A DNA stretch of 64,000 bases, taken from NCBI RefSeq assembly GCF_009831575.1, contig NZ_WUUT01000001.1, positions 333,345 through 397,344 on the forward strand, read 5' to 3'. The notes beneath the pieces are model-generated. The model was not told where the DNA came from, searched no databases, and saw only the letters and a list, made by a program, of their open reading frames with translations. Each line of letters opens with the position of its first letter. Position 1 is the first letter of the stretch. This document shows positions 1 to 6,983 of the stretch, piece by piece. The stretch is from Halovenus carboxidivorans (GTDB lineage Archaea > Halobacteriota > Halobacteria > Halobacteriales > Haloarculaceae). A program made the translations under genes and the position numbers.

Positions 1-1167
1 CCGGATCACAGCGGACTGGACATCGTCCCGCTTTTGGAGACCGAGCGGGCGCTGTCGGGCGCCCGTCGGATCATGGGGACGCTGTTCGAGAACGAGGCGT
101 ACGAACAGGCGCTCGCGGCGCGGGGCAACACCCAGGAGATCATGCTCGGTTACTCCGACTCGAACAAGGAGAACGGCTTTCTCGCCGCGAACTGGTCGCT
201 GTACGAGAACCAGCGCCGTCTCGCGGAGATCACCGACGACTTCGACGTGACGCTGCGGCTGTTCCACGGCCGCGGCGGATCGATCTCCCGGGGCGGCGGT
301 CCGATGAACGACGCGCTGAAGGCGCTGCCGTCGAGTACGATCACCGGCGACGTGAAGTTCACCGAACAGGGCGAGGCTATCTCCGAGAAGTACGGCAACC
401 CGCGGATCGGCGAACGCGAACTCGAACAGATGCTCAACGCGCAACTGTCCGCGCGGAAGGCGGCCATCGAGAACCCCACCGACGACCTCGAACCGGAGTG
501 GGTCGACGCCATGGAGACGATGGCCGACGCCGCCCGCGAGGAGTACCGCTCGCTGCTGAACACCGACGGCTTCGTCACCTACTTCGGTCAGGCGACGCCC
601 ATCGACGTGATCGAAGACCTCAACCTCGGCTCCCGGCCCGCCTCCCGATCCGGCGACCGCTCGGTCGAGGATCTGCGGGCGATCCCGTGGGTCTTCTCCT
701 GGACGCAGTCCCGGTGTATCCTCCCCGGGTGGTACTCGCTTGCGACGGGGATCGACGCGTACCTCGACGACGGCGGCGAGATCGATACCCTCCGGGAGAT
801 GTACGACTCCTGGCCGTTCTTCCGGACGACGCTGGACAACGCGGCACAGGCGCTGGGCCGGACCGATCTGGATATCGCCCGCGAGTACGCCGCACTGGCC
901 GACGACGACCTGCGCGAACGGTTCTTCCCGCGCCTTGCGGCCGAGTACGAACGCGCCGTCGACCTCGTGACGGAGATCACCCGCCGCGACGAACCGATCG
1001 ACCGCGAGTGGCTCCGGGAGAGTCTCGACCGGCGCAACCCATACGTCGATCCGCTGAACCTCCTCCAGACCCACCTGCTCGACAGAGAGGGCCGCTCGAC
1101 GCTGGAAGAGCAGACCCTCCGCATCACGGTCAAGGGCATCGCGGCCGGGATGAAAAACACCGGCTAA
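1..1167 (+). CDS. ppc: Phosphoenolpyruvate carboxylase, C-terminal part (5' end outside window)
   Basis: Catalyses PEP + bicarbonate to oxaloacetate, an anaplerotic entry to the TCA cycle in the cytoplasm. The frame is open from base 1, so the gene starts upstream; about 388 residues are visible of a family usually near 900. Diagnostic bacterial-type PEPC motifs are present: GYSDSNKENG (about nt 157-186), the glycine-rich loop FHGRGGSISRGGGP (about nt 262-303), and the near-invariant C-terminal MKNTG just before the TAA. The stop overlaps the stop of the convergent MinD-like gene by two bases. The family call is secure; regulation cannot be judged without the 5' end. Confidence 0.97.
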   Translation, partial: PDHSGLDIVPLLETERALSGARRIMGTLFENEAYEQALAARGNTQEIMLGYSDSNKENGFLAANWSLYENQRRLAEITDDFDVTLRLFHGRGGSISRGGGPMNDALKALPSSTITGDVKFTEQGEAISEKYGNPRIGERELEQMLNAQLSARKAAIENPTDDLEPEWVDAMETMADAAREEYRSLLNTDGFVTYFGQATPIDVIEDLNLGSRPASRSGDRSVEDLRAIPWVFSWTQSRCILPGWYSLATGIDAYLDDGGEIDTLREMYDSWPFFRTTLDNAAQALGRTDLDIAREYAALADDDLRERFFPRLAAEYERAVDLVTEITRRDEPIDREWLRESLDRRNPYVDPLNLLQTHLLDREGRSTLEEQTLRITVKGIAAGMKNTG

Positions 1168-1844
1168 CCGAGGCTCCGCTCGACTGCCGCGGCCAGCGAT
1201 TCGAACTGTTCCGTTGCGGTCGCGGAGTCGTCGAGCGCCCGCACTGGCTGTCCGGACCGCTGTGCCTGCGCGACCGTCTCGGAGTCGGGAACCTTGTGAA
1301 CCGGCGCGCCGAGCGCGCCGGCGAGCCGTCGCTGTCGCTCGGTCTGCGTCCCGATCCGCTCTGGATCGACGCGGTTGAGCGCGACCCGGACCAGCGGCGT
1401 GTCGAGCACTCGTGCGAGTTCGCGGGCGCGGACGGCGTCGGCGACTGCCGGCCGGGTCGGCCGCGTGACCAACAGGCAGGCCTCCGCGGCGAGAAGCGGG
1501 AGCCCCGCGTCGCTTCGCATCCCGGCCGGCGTGTCGATTACGACACTCCCGTACCGCCGCGCGACCGCCTCGACGGTTTCGACCAGCGCCGTCGGTTCCG
1601 CCGCCCGCGCCCCGGCGAGCGAACGGCCGCAGGGGATCATCGAGACGGCTCCGACGTCCTGGACGGCCTCGAACGGGCTGGCCCGGTCGGCCAACACGTC
1701 GTGCAGATCCGGGCCGCGTCCGCTCGGGAGGTCGGCCATCCCCAGGTCGGCGTCCACCGCGACCGCGTCGAGTTCGGACGCGAGGTTGTACGCCACCGTC
1801 GACTTCCCGACCCCGCCCTTTCCCGCGGTGACTGCCAGGATCAT
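1164..1844 (-). CDS. MinD/ParA-like P-loop ATPase
   Basis: 226-residue cytoplasmic ATPase of the MinD/ParA (SIMIBI) class. It begins MILAVTAGKGGVGKST, the deviant Walker A motif with the signature lysine, followed by VDADLGMADL (switch I region) and VVIDTPAGM (Walker B). It lacks an obvious C-terminal amphipathic membrane-targeting helix of the MinD kind. Its ATG overlaps the stop of the preceding gene (ATGA at 1841-1844), so it is translationally coupled to the acidic protein upstream. Haloarchaea carry several MinD paralogues and this is one linked to haloarchaea-specific proteins rather than to division genes. Its cargo is unknown; a role in positioning its neighbours' products is an inference. 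Confidence 0.88.
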   Translation of the reverse strand: MILAVTAGKGGVGKSTVAYNLASELDAVAVDADLGMADLPSGRGPDLHDVLADRASPFEAVQDVGAVSMIPCGRSLAGARAAEPTALVETVEAVARRYGSVVIDTPAGMRSDAGLPLLAAEACLLVTRPTRPAVADAVRARELARVLDTPLVRVALNRVDPERIGTQTERQRRLAGALGAPVHKVPDSETVAQAQRSGQPVRALDDSATATEQFESLAAAVERSLG

Positions 1845-2578
1845 GCGACCCGTTCGAGGCGTTCGACGGGCACGTCGACCGCGTCGAGTCGCCCGGCGAG
1901 CCGTTCGGTTCGGCTCACCAGGTGGTCGAGATGCCGACGGTCGGCACGGAGCTGTCTGTCCAGCCCCTCGACCGCTCCCATCCCGCCGGCCGTCCGCACC
2001 GCCTCACGCGCACCGTCGACTGTCCCCGACTCGGTCAACTCCTCCGCGGCCGCAATCCGCCGCTCCAGCCCCTCGAAATACGCCTCGATCGCCGGCGGAA
2101 CGCCGGTTGCCGCCGCGCTCGGGCCGGGGCCGACGCTCCCCCGCTGTGTCGCGCTCGGGTCGGGATCGGCCTCCTGTCGCGCCGACTCCCGTTCGGGAGT
2201 ATCCGTCTGAACCGCCGATTCCGCAGACGTTCCGCCGGTCGGGACGGCATCCCGGGGCGGCGTCCCGTCACCGAGCGCCCGGATCACGTCCGCCGGATCG
2301 ACCTCCTCCTCCTCCGGCGGTCGGGTCGTCACCTCCGCCGGGGGGTCGACCCGCTCTGCCGGTGACGCGTACCCGACGACGAGGCGCTCGTCCTCATCTA
2401 CCTCTGCCTCGAATACCGGCCCGTCCCACCCGGCGGCGGGTCGACCCTGCCGCCGCGGCGGCCACACCGGTCGCAGGGTGCTCTCGACGCGGACCCGCGT
2501 CGCCCGCTCGCTCGTGACCGTGAGTTCGACCAGCGTCACCCCGTCGATACGCTCACACGTCCACTCGAGTGTCGCCAT
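1841..2578 (-). CDS. Haloarchaeal conserved protein with acidic linker and helical C-terminus (DUF7857-like)
   Basis: About 245 residues starting MATLEWTCERIDGV at the ATG at 2578; the longer open frame upstream of it is the antisense of nothing but out of frame with the true upstream gene and has shadow composition. Residues 1-80 look like a beta-rich domain containing PVWPPRRQG; residues 90-165 are a Pro/Glu/Asp-rich linker; residues 170-245 are helical (IEAYFEGLERRIAAAEEL, then Arg/Leu-rich heptads). No signal peptide or membrane helix. It ends in an ATGA overlap with the MinD-like ATPase, suggesting the two act together. I recognise the arrangement as common in haloarchaea but know no assigned function; the DUF number is from memory. 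Confidence 0.8.
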   Translation of the reverse strand: MATLEWTCERIDGVTLVELTVTSERATRVRVESTLRPVWPPRRQGRPAAGWDGPVFEAEVDEDERLVVGYASPAERVDPPAEVTTRPPEEEEVDPADVIRALGDGTPPRDAVPTGGTSAESAVQTDTPERESARQEADPDPSATQRGSVGPGPSAAATGVPPAIEAYFEGLERRIAAAEELTESGTVDGAREAVRTAGGMGAVEGLDRQLRADRRHLDHLVSRTERLAGRLDAVDVPVERLERVA

Positions 2579-2603
2579 GGGGTGGCTGGTCGCGGTCTCG
2601 GAT

Positions 2604-3452
2604 TTAAAGTTTGAGGACCGGCCCGCCCAGCCACGCCCGCGCCGCCGCTGCCGACTCGAACTGCGAGGTTTCGAGGACAATCGGGGCGTCGTACTCCGCC
2701 AGACGGGCGACCGCCAGCCCCGCGAGGGCGGGTCGGCACTCGAACGGATCGTCGAGTTGCCTCTCCGATAGCTCTCGGACCGCCGCGGCGAACTCGCCTT
2801 CGAGTTGGTCGACCAGCGCCCGGCGGGCGTCCCGGCGGCGGTTTTCGAGTTCGTCTTCGAGCGCGAAGCGGCGTTCGCGCTGATCCCGTCGGCGTCGGGC
2901 CGCCGCCTGGTGCTGTTCGTGTCGCTGTGTCGCGGCGGTCGCCGTCGTTTCGAGTTCGGCCAACTCCTGAATCCGGCGCCGCAGTTCCGCTTCGAGGTCG
3001 TCGGTTTCGAGTCCGTGCTCCCGGGAGGCAGCCAGCCGACCCCGCGTCTCCGCGACGGCTTCTCGCGCCCGCTGTAGTTTCCTCCGCTCGTCCGCGAGCG
3101 CCTCGCGGTGGTCTTCGAGGTCGCTCTCCTCGACGGTAATCGACGACAGTTCCGCTTCGAGACGTTCGATCTCCTCGTCGTGCGGGGTGTCGAGTCCACG
3201 GGTTCGTCCCGCCACGGCGAGGGCGGTCCGCGCCCGCAGGCCCATCTCCGGCCGGATGTGGCCGACGTACTCGTGGACGGGGGTGGGATCCGCGCAGTCG
3301 ATCCGAACTGCCGGTTCCTCGCCGCAGTCGGACGGGTGTCCCCCGCCCGGACCGGAGCGAGTAATTGCCGCCCGGATCCGCTCGGCGTCGATCTGCTGTT
3401 CGACCGTCACCGCCTGCCCCGACCGCACGACCGACCCGATCCGGCAGATCAT
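2604..3452 (-). CDS. Haloarchaeal coiled-coil protein (DUF7856-like)
   Basis: 282 residues, ATG at 3452 overlapping the stop of the small protein upstream (ATGA). Residues about 1-85 form a small domain (MICRIGSVVRSGQ..., HEYVGHIRPEMGLR); residues about 95-225 are a long charged coiled coil rich in Glu, Arg and Leu heptads (IERLEAELSSITVEE through RRDARRALVDQLEGEF); the tail (VLETSQFESAAAARAWLGG) looks like a small folded module. No membrane segment. Only 25 bases separate it from the acidic gene downstream. A long coiled coil linked to a ParA/MinD ATPase would fit a scaffold or adaptor, but that is inference. Confidence 0.82.
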   Translation of the reverse strand: MICRIGSVVRSGQAVTVEQQIDAERIRAAITRSGPGGGHPSDCGEEPAVRIDCADPTPVHEYVGHIRPEMGLRARTALAVAGRTRGLDTPHDEEIERLEAELSSITVEESDLEDHREALADERRKLQRAREAVAETRGRLAASREHGLETDDLEAELRRRIQELAELETTATAATQRHEQHQAAARRRRDQRERRFALEDELENRRRDARRALVDQLEGEFAAAVRELSERQLDDPFECRPALAGLAVARLAEYDAPIVLETSQFESAAAARAWLGGPVLKL

Positions 3453-3796
3453 AGCTCCGTCTCTTTCATCTGCTCCGGCGAGGGGAACTCGCGTCCGGCG
3501 GCAAACGCCGTGTACGGCACCGCCGCCCGGTCGCGGTCTTCGTAGGCCCGCGCGGCCTCGCGGACGGGATCCGGCACCCGCTCGAACTCGTTGAACGGGT
3601 CTGTCTGCTCGACCTGGACGGCTTCGCCGTGCTTCTCCCTGAGTCGAATCACCTGAAACGCGGCGAACTCCGTCTCGCCCAACAGCGCGACGCGACCGAA
3701 CTGCCGGCGGACGATCTCCTCGTGGGTCCGGCAGATGTTCCGCAGCGACTGTCTCGCGTCTCGCGAGTAGGTGATGACCAGCAGCACACCCGACAC
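3449..3796 (-). CDS. Small haloarchaeal conserved protein (DUF7855-like)
   Basis: 115 residues starting from GTG at 3796 (VSGVLLVITYSRDARQ). A TATA-like element on the minus strand near 3825 lies about 28 bases upstream, so the transcript is probably leaderless and this is probably the first gene of the run 3449-1164. The protein is soluble and mixed alpha/beta, with a basic patch (CRTHEEIVRRQFGRV) and FREKHG-type features, and an acidic C-terminus. It overlaps the coiled-coil gene by an ATGA. I know no function; the tight coupling to the next genes is the main clue. Confidence 0.78.
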   Translation of the reverse strand: MSGVLLVITYSRDARQSLRNICRTHEEIVRRQFGRVALLGETEFAAFQVIRLREKHGEAVQVEQTDPFNEFERVPDPVREAARAYEDRDRAAVPYTAFAAGREFPSPEQMKETEL

Positions 3797-3841
3797 ATCC
3801 GTGATCGACTACCTAAATCTATCTATCGTCGGCGTGCTCGT

Positions 3842-4420
3842 TCAGGGCTCGGATTCCAGAAGCTCGCGGGTGTGTACGGTCGGCTCCCCGTCTCCGAGCG
3901 TGACCCGCGCGTCGAACAGCGACGCGATTGCCGCGACGTCTTGGTCGTCGTGCGCGTTCGGATCCATGTGAAAATGCGCCCGGGCGTCGGCCGCGTAGAT
4001 CTGTCCGGTGATCGCGTGCAGGAACTCGTAGGCCGTCTGCACGTCGACGTACTGGAGCATCGAGGTGAGCGAATCGAAACAGACCGACACGTGGTCGTCG
4101 AACTCCGAGAGGAACTGTCCGATACTGATCCCCAATCCCGTCAGATCACTCGGCGTCGATACCGACTCGGTGACGACCCCGCTGTCCTCGATTTCGGCCG
4201 AGGCGTCCCCGACGGTGATGACCCCGATGTTCCCGACGGACTCGTCGTCTACCTGTCCAACGCAGACGCTCGCCTGTCGGGTGAAGGTGACGAACAACAC
4301 GTTCGGCTCGGCGGCGCCGTCGACCAGCAGTGACGTACAGACCTCTCGCCCGCCCCCGATCGACGGCTCTTCGAGCAGGATGTTCGTCGCCCCGTCCAAC
4401 TGTGTGCGTAGTCCTGCCAT
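3842..4420 (-). CDS. DUF7504 family RecA-like protein
   Basis: 192 residues from ATG at 4420 (MAGLRTQLDGATNILLEEPS); an in-frame TTG at 4432 is a weaker alternative. It has the layout of a degenerate RecA/KaiC-type domain: a hydrophobic strand leading to EEPSIGGGREVC where a P-loop would sit, NVLFVTFTRQASV, NIGVITVGD, and DDHVSVCFDSLTSMLQY resembling a Walker B strand followed by a conserved Ser/Leu-rich helix. The canonical GxxxxGKS/T is absent, so ATP hydrolysis is doubtful. Haloarchaea often carry such KaiC-like DUF7504 proteins in signalling contexts. A TATA element (TTTATATC, about 4454-4461) and a GAGG just upstream of the start support this start. Confidence 0.82.
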   Translation of the reverse strand: MAGLRTQLDGATNILLEEPSIGGGREVCTSLLVDGAAEPNVLFVTFTRQASVCVGQVDDESVGNIGVITVGDASAEIEDSGVVTESVSTPSDLTGLGISIGQFLSEFDDHVSVCFDSLTSMLQYVDVQTAYEFLHAITGQIYAADARAHFHMDPNAHDDQDVAAIASLFDARVTLGDGEPTVHTRELLESEP

Positions 4421-4488
4421 TCCTCGACCCAATTGCAGTTACGTAGTCTGTCCTGATATAAACAGTTTTGTCTTTCCCCGCCGCGGCG

Positions 4489-5073
4489 TTAGAAATCGAC
4501 GTCCACTTCGGCCCCTTCGGTCGCGCCGTCGAGACCGTCTTCGTGGGTCTCCGCGGCGAGGTGATCGGAGAGTTCGGTGTCGGTCAGTCGCTCCTCGTAT
4601 GCGGTCCGGAAGCGCTGGCTCACCCGCCGCGAGCGCTCTCTCGTCTCCAGCACCGCCCGGCACCGCCGGATCTCCTCGGCCGTCGTGTCGAACTCCTCCG
4701 CGAGCCTCTCGGCCGATCGCTCGCTGCCGCGGATCGCTTCGACGGTCTCCTCGGGTAGCTGCGGCTCCCCATCCCGAAGCAGATGGAGCTCCATCCGCGC
4801 CTCGAACACCGTCTCGGCGTCGAGATCGAACCGCTCCGCCAGTTGCTCGTCGTCCGCGCCGTCGTAGAACGCCTCGATCAGCCGACACCGCGTCTCCTCG
4901 TCCATCGAGAGCTCGAATCCGAACTTCTCGCGGAGTTGTTCGACCACCTCGGTGAGGTCCCCGTCGGACCCTCCCAGCAAGGACCCCCGGTCCTCCGTCT
5001 GGGATTCGGTCACCGTCTCCTCCTCGGAGACCGAGAGGAAGATATCCCTGAGTTCTTCGGTCTTCTCTTCCAT
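4489..5073 (-). CDS. Conditioned-medium-induced protein 4-like (Cmi4 family)
   Basis: 194 residues. The first part (MEEKTEELRDIFLSVSEEET) is helical and acidic; the middle and C-terminal parts contain two repeated helix-rich units with HTH-like spacing, FYDGADDEQLAERFDLDAETV (residues about 69-89) and RSAERLAEEFDTTAEEIRRC (about 118-137), each resembling the homeodomain-like helix-turn-helix 'D..LA..FD...E.V'. This suggests nucleic-acid binding, though it is not shown. Matches my memory of the haloarchaeal Cmi4 family, named for induction by conditioned medium in Natronococcus/Natrialba relatives. TATA (TTTTTATAC at 5099-5107) and GAGGAGAG lie just upstream. Confidence 0.72.
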   Translation of the reverse strand: MEEKTEELRDIFLSVSEEETVTESQTEDRGSLLGGSDGDLTEVVEQLREKFGFELSMDEETRCRLIEAFYDGADDEQLAERFDLDAETVFEARMELHLLRDGEPQLPEETVEAIRGSERSAERLAEEFDTTAEEIRRCRAVLETRERSRRVSQRFRTAYEERLTDTELSDHLAAETHEDGLDGATEGAEVDVDF

Positions 5074-5098
5074 CGTTCTCTCCTCTCGTAGAGACTCG

Positions 5099-5107
5099 TA
5101 TAAAAAT
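5099..5107 (-). promoter_or_regulatory. TATA element of the Cmi4-like gene
   Basis: Minus-strand TTTTTATAC centred about 30 bases upstream of the ATG at 5073, followed by a purine-rich GAGAGGAGAG stretch. Spacing fits a haloarchaeal promoter with a very short leader. Confidence 0.6.
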
Positions 5108-5121
5108 GCTGGTGATCCTTT

Positions 5122-5781
5122 TTATTGCAGTACGGCGAGGTCGGACTCCTCGTCGTCCGGTTCCGAGACGAACTCGGTGATGATCTTGCTCTCGGCCCGG
5201 TGTAACGTCTCGCTCACCGTCGATTTCGCTCGGTCGACGCTCTCGGCTAACTCCGTCAGCGAGCAGGTCCGGGGCGTGTCGTAGTAGCCCTCGCTGATCG
5301 CCGTCTCGATGATCTGCTCCTGGGCGTCGGTGAGTAGCTGATCGTCACCCACCTCCTGTTGGATGTAATCGATACTGAAGGAGAGCCCGAGCGCCCGCAA
5401 CTGCGTCCCGAGTTCGGAGAGGCGGTCGCTGGGGGCAGTCACCTCCCAGGTGAGCGTCCCGTCTTCGAGTTCGACGGGCATCTCCAGGGGGACTCCGGAG
5501 TCCCGCGCCGCGAGCAACAACAGCGGTTGTTCGGTCTCGAACTGCACGAGCGCCCGGTCGCCGGGATCGTTGAGCACCTCGACCTCCCGGATATCCTCGG
5601 CCGCGCGCATGTCCGCGAGCAACGAGCTTATTTCGGCGCTGTAAATCTCCGCCAGTCCCACCCCCGAATCACCGTCGGAGAGGGCCGCGAGGATCCTGAA
5701 TCGCCCGTCGGGATACTGCCGGCTCAACTGGCCGATCCAGACCGCTTCGGGGAGCGTGATCTGGAGCCGTGCTTCTGGCAT
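5122..5781 (-). CDS. HTH_10 (Bat-type) transcriptional regulator
   Basis: 219 residues. The N-terminal about 150 residues form the sensor-like domain common in small Bat relatives (ARLQITLPEAVWIGQLSRQYP start, then alternating strands); the C-terminal HTH_10 is clear: LTDAQEQIIETAISEGYYDTP, LTELAESVDRAKSTVSETLHRAE (about residues 155-205). This class of DNA-binding protein is related to the bacterio-opsin activator; target genes are not predictable. The start ATG at 5781 is followed by typical MPEARLQITLP. A quasi-palindrome with an AATATATT core at 5817-5834 lies upstream. Downstream neighbour on the same strand is the Cmi4-like gene with its own promoter. Confidence 0.9.
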   Translation of the reverse strand: MPEARLQITLPEAVWIGQLSRQYPDGRFRILAALSDGDSGVGLAEIYSAEISSLLADMRAAEDIREVEVLNDPGDRALVQFETEQPLLLLAARDSGVPLEMPVELEDGTLTWEVTAPSDRLSELGTQLRALGLSFSIDYIQQEVGDDQLLTDAQEQIIETAISEGYYDTPRTCSLTELAESVDRAKSTVSETLHRAESKIITEFVSEPDDEESDLAVLQ

Positions 5782-5816
5782 ACGTGTGGGTATTCATCTC
5801 TGCACCCAACCTCTTC

Positions 5817-5834
5817 TCCCCGAATATATTGGGG
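5817..5834. promoter_or_regulatory. Quasi-palindromic AT core flanked by C/G runs (possible operator/promoter)
   Basis: CCCC, then GAATATATT, then GGGG lies 36-53 bases upstream of the HTH_10 gene start and beyond the 3' end of the HalOD1 gene. The AT core can serve as TATA; the symmetric flanks could bind a dimeric regulator. No experimental support. Confidence 0.4.
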
Positions 5835-5845
5835 GGTTTATTATA

Positions 5846-6112
5846 TCACCTCTCGACGGTGATCTCTCCGGTCGCGTCGATCGTCACCTCGTAACCTTCG
5901 ATTGTGACGGTTCGCTCGCCGTCCGCGGACCCATCGATGAGTTGTCGCAGTCGCTCGTGATCGATGTCGTAGTCGGTGTCCCGGAGGTCGGCTTCTTCGA
6001 GGTCGGTCGCCGCCGTGAGCGCCTCGGTGATGGCCTCGGTTATCGGCGTCGGGGCCACCCACTCCTCGTCGGTCGCCCGCATGACGTAAACCTCCCCACT
6101 CTCAGGGCTCAT
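5846..6112 (-). CDS. HalOD1 output-domain protein
   Basis: 88 residues from ATG at 6112 (MSPESGEVYVMRATDEEW). The frame stays open further upstream but that part has no haloarchaeal composition and lies beyond the TATA element. The body matches the HalOD1 domain: an ITEALTAATDLEEADL helix, then the DYDIDHERLRQLID segment and the paired strands TVTIEGYEVTIDATGEITV. Stand-alone HalOD1 proteins are thought to be output or adaptor modules of haloarchaeal two-component signalling; the partner is unknown. TTTATATA at 6133-6140 indicates a leaderless transcript. Confidence 0.87.
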   Translation of the reverse strand: MSPESGEVYVMRATDEEWVAPTPITEAITEALTAATDLEEADLRDTDYDIDHERLRQLIDGSADGERTVTIEGYEVTIDATGEITVER

Positions 6113-6132
6113 ACACCGTAATACACGCGAGC

Positions 6133-6140
6133 TATATAAA
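6133..6140 (-). promoter_or_regulatory. TATA box for HalOD1 gene
   Basis: Perfect TTTATATA on the minus strand, 21-28 bases upstream of the ATG at 6112, the spacing expected for a leaderless haloarchaeal transcript. Confidence 0.7.
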
Positions 6141-6366
6141 TAGCCCTCGGGTGCTTTCACAGCGAGAAGCCGCGCTGTCGGGTGGTGGCTTCGGGAAAAG
6201 GTGCCGGTTGGAGGGTCAGAACTGTCAGAGGCACGGTCCGGGTTACTCCTCCCCCAACCTCGGCAGGAGACAGTTGCGGCGGTGTACATATATGAATATT
6301 GCCGGTTATTTCATGCCGTTTATATATGGGTTGTATCACGCCGTGGTATTCCCGGACGGTGAGCGG

Positions 6367-6828
6367 TCACAGGTTCTCCCCCTGGTAGGAGCCGTCGTAC
6401 TGACCGACGTGGTCGGCCTCGGCGAGGACGAGTTGTGCGACCCGCGCGCCGGCTTCGAGTTCGATCTCGTGATGGACTTCCAACAGCCCCTCTCCACGGC
6501 CCTCGTAGCCGGCGTCCCAGACCGCGGTATCGAGCATACAGGAGTTGCGTAGCAGCGACGACCGCGGGTACAGAAAGCCGACGTGATCCTCGGGGATCCG
6601 GACTTGCTCGGCGTACCGGACGATGTAGCCCCCGGGCGAGAGCGTGTAGAATCCCTCCGTGGGGTCGAGTTCCCGACGTTCCCCGACGGTTTTCCCCTCG
6701 CGGCTGATCCGCCCCGACGTCGTCTGCTCGAAGACCGCACCCAGCGTGAGGTCGACGCCGTTGGGCTGGATCTGTGTGTCGCGCAGGTCCCCGAGTTGCT
6801 CGGCGACGAACGCGCCGCTTCTGAACAT
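6367..6828 (-). CDS. dUTPase / dCTP deaminase-family nucleotidohydrolase
   Basis: 153 residues from ATG at 6828 (MFRSGAFVAEQLGDL); the TTG at 6855 in the same frame lies at or before the expected transcription start. Family motifs: QIQPNGVDLTLG (substrate pocket), PRSSLLRNSCMLDTAVWDAGYEGRG (the core dCTP deaminase/dUTPase motif with PRSS and the WDAGYEG turn), and the C-terminal QYDGSYQGE. Enzymes of this fold remove dUTP or deaminate dCTP to limit uracil in DNA. The length (shorter than the roughly 190-200 residues of Dcd) and haloarchaeal naming favour dUTP hydrolysis, but bifunctional or dCTP activity cannot be excluded by reading. Confidence 0.88.
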   Translation of the reverse strand: MFRSGAFVAEQLGDLRDTQIQPNGVDLTLGAVFEQTTSGRISREGKTVGERRELDPTEGFYTLSPGGYIVRYAEQVRIPEDHVGFLYPRSSLLRNSCMLDTAVWDAGYEGRGEGLLEVHHEIELEAGARVAQLVLAEADHVGQYDGSYQGENL

Positions 6829-6983
6829 GTCCGTTCCGAGGTCGTCGCTACCCAAAAATACTGGCGGTTCGGAGCGCGACGCTGCCGTTCATTTCAGTTA
6901 CTCGTCCAATCACAGCGATATGTGCGGACAAATACGCGCGAACAACATGATTTATGCGTACGGATAGTCGAAGTGCAAACGCT

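Noticed and set aside
498-2210. 570-codon plus-strand frame through ppc and MinD genes
   Set aside because: Arg/Pro-rich shadow running across two well-supported genes in other frames.
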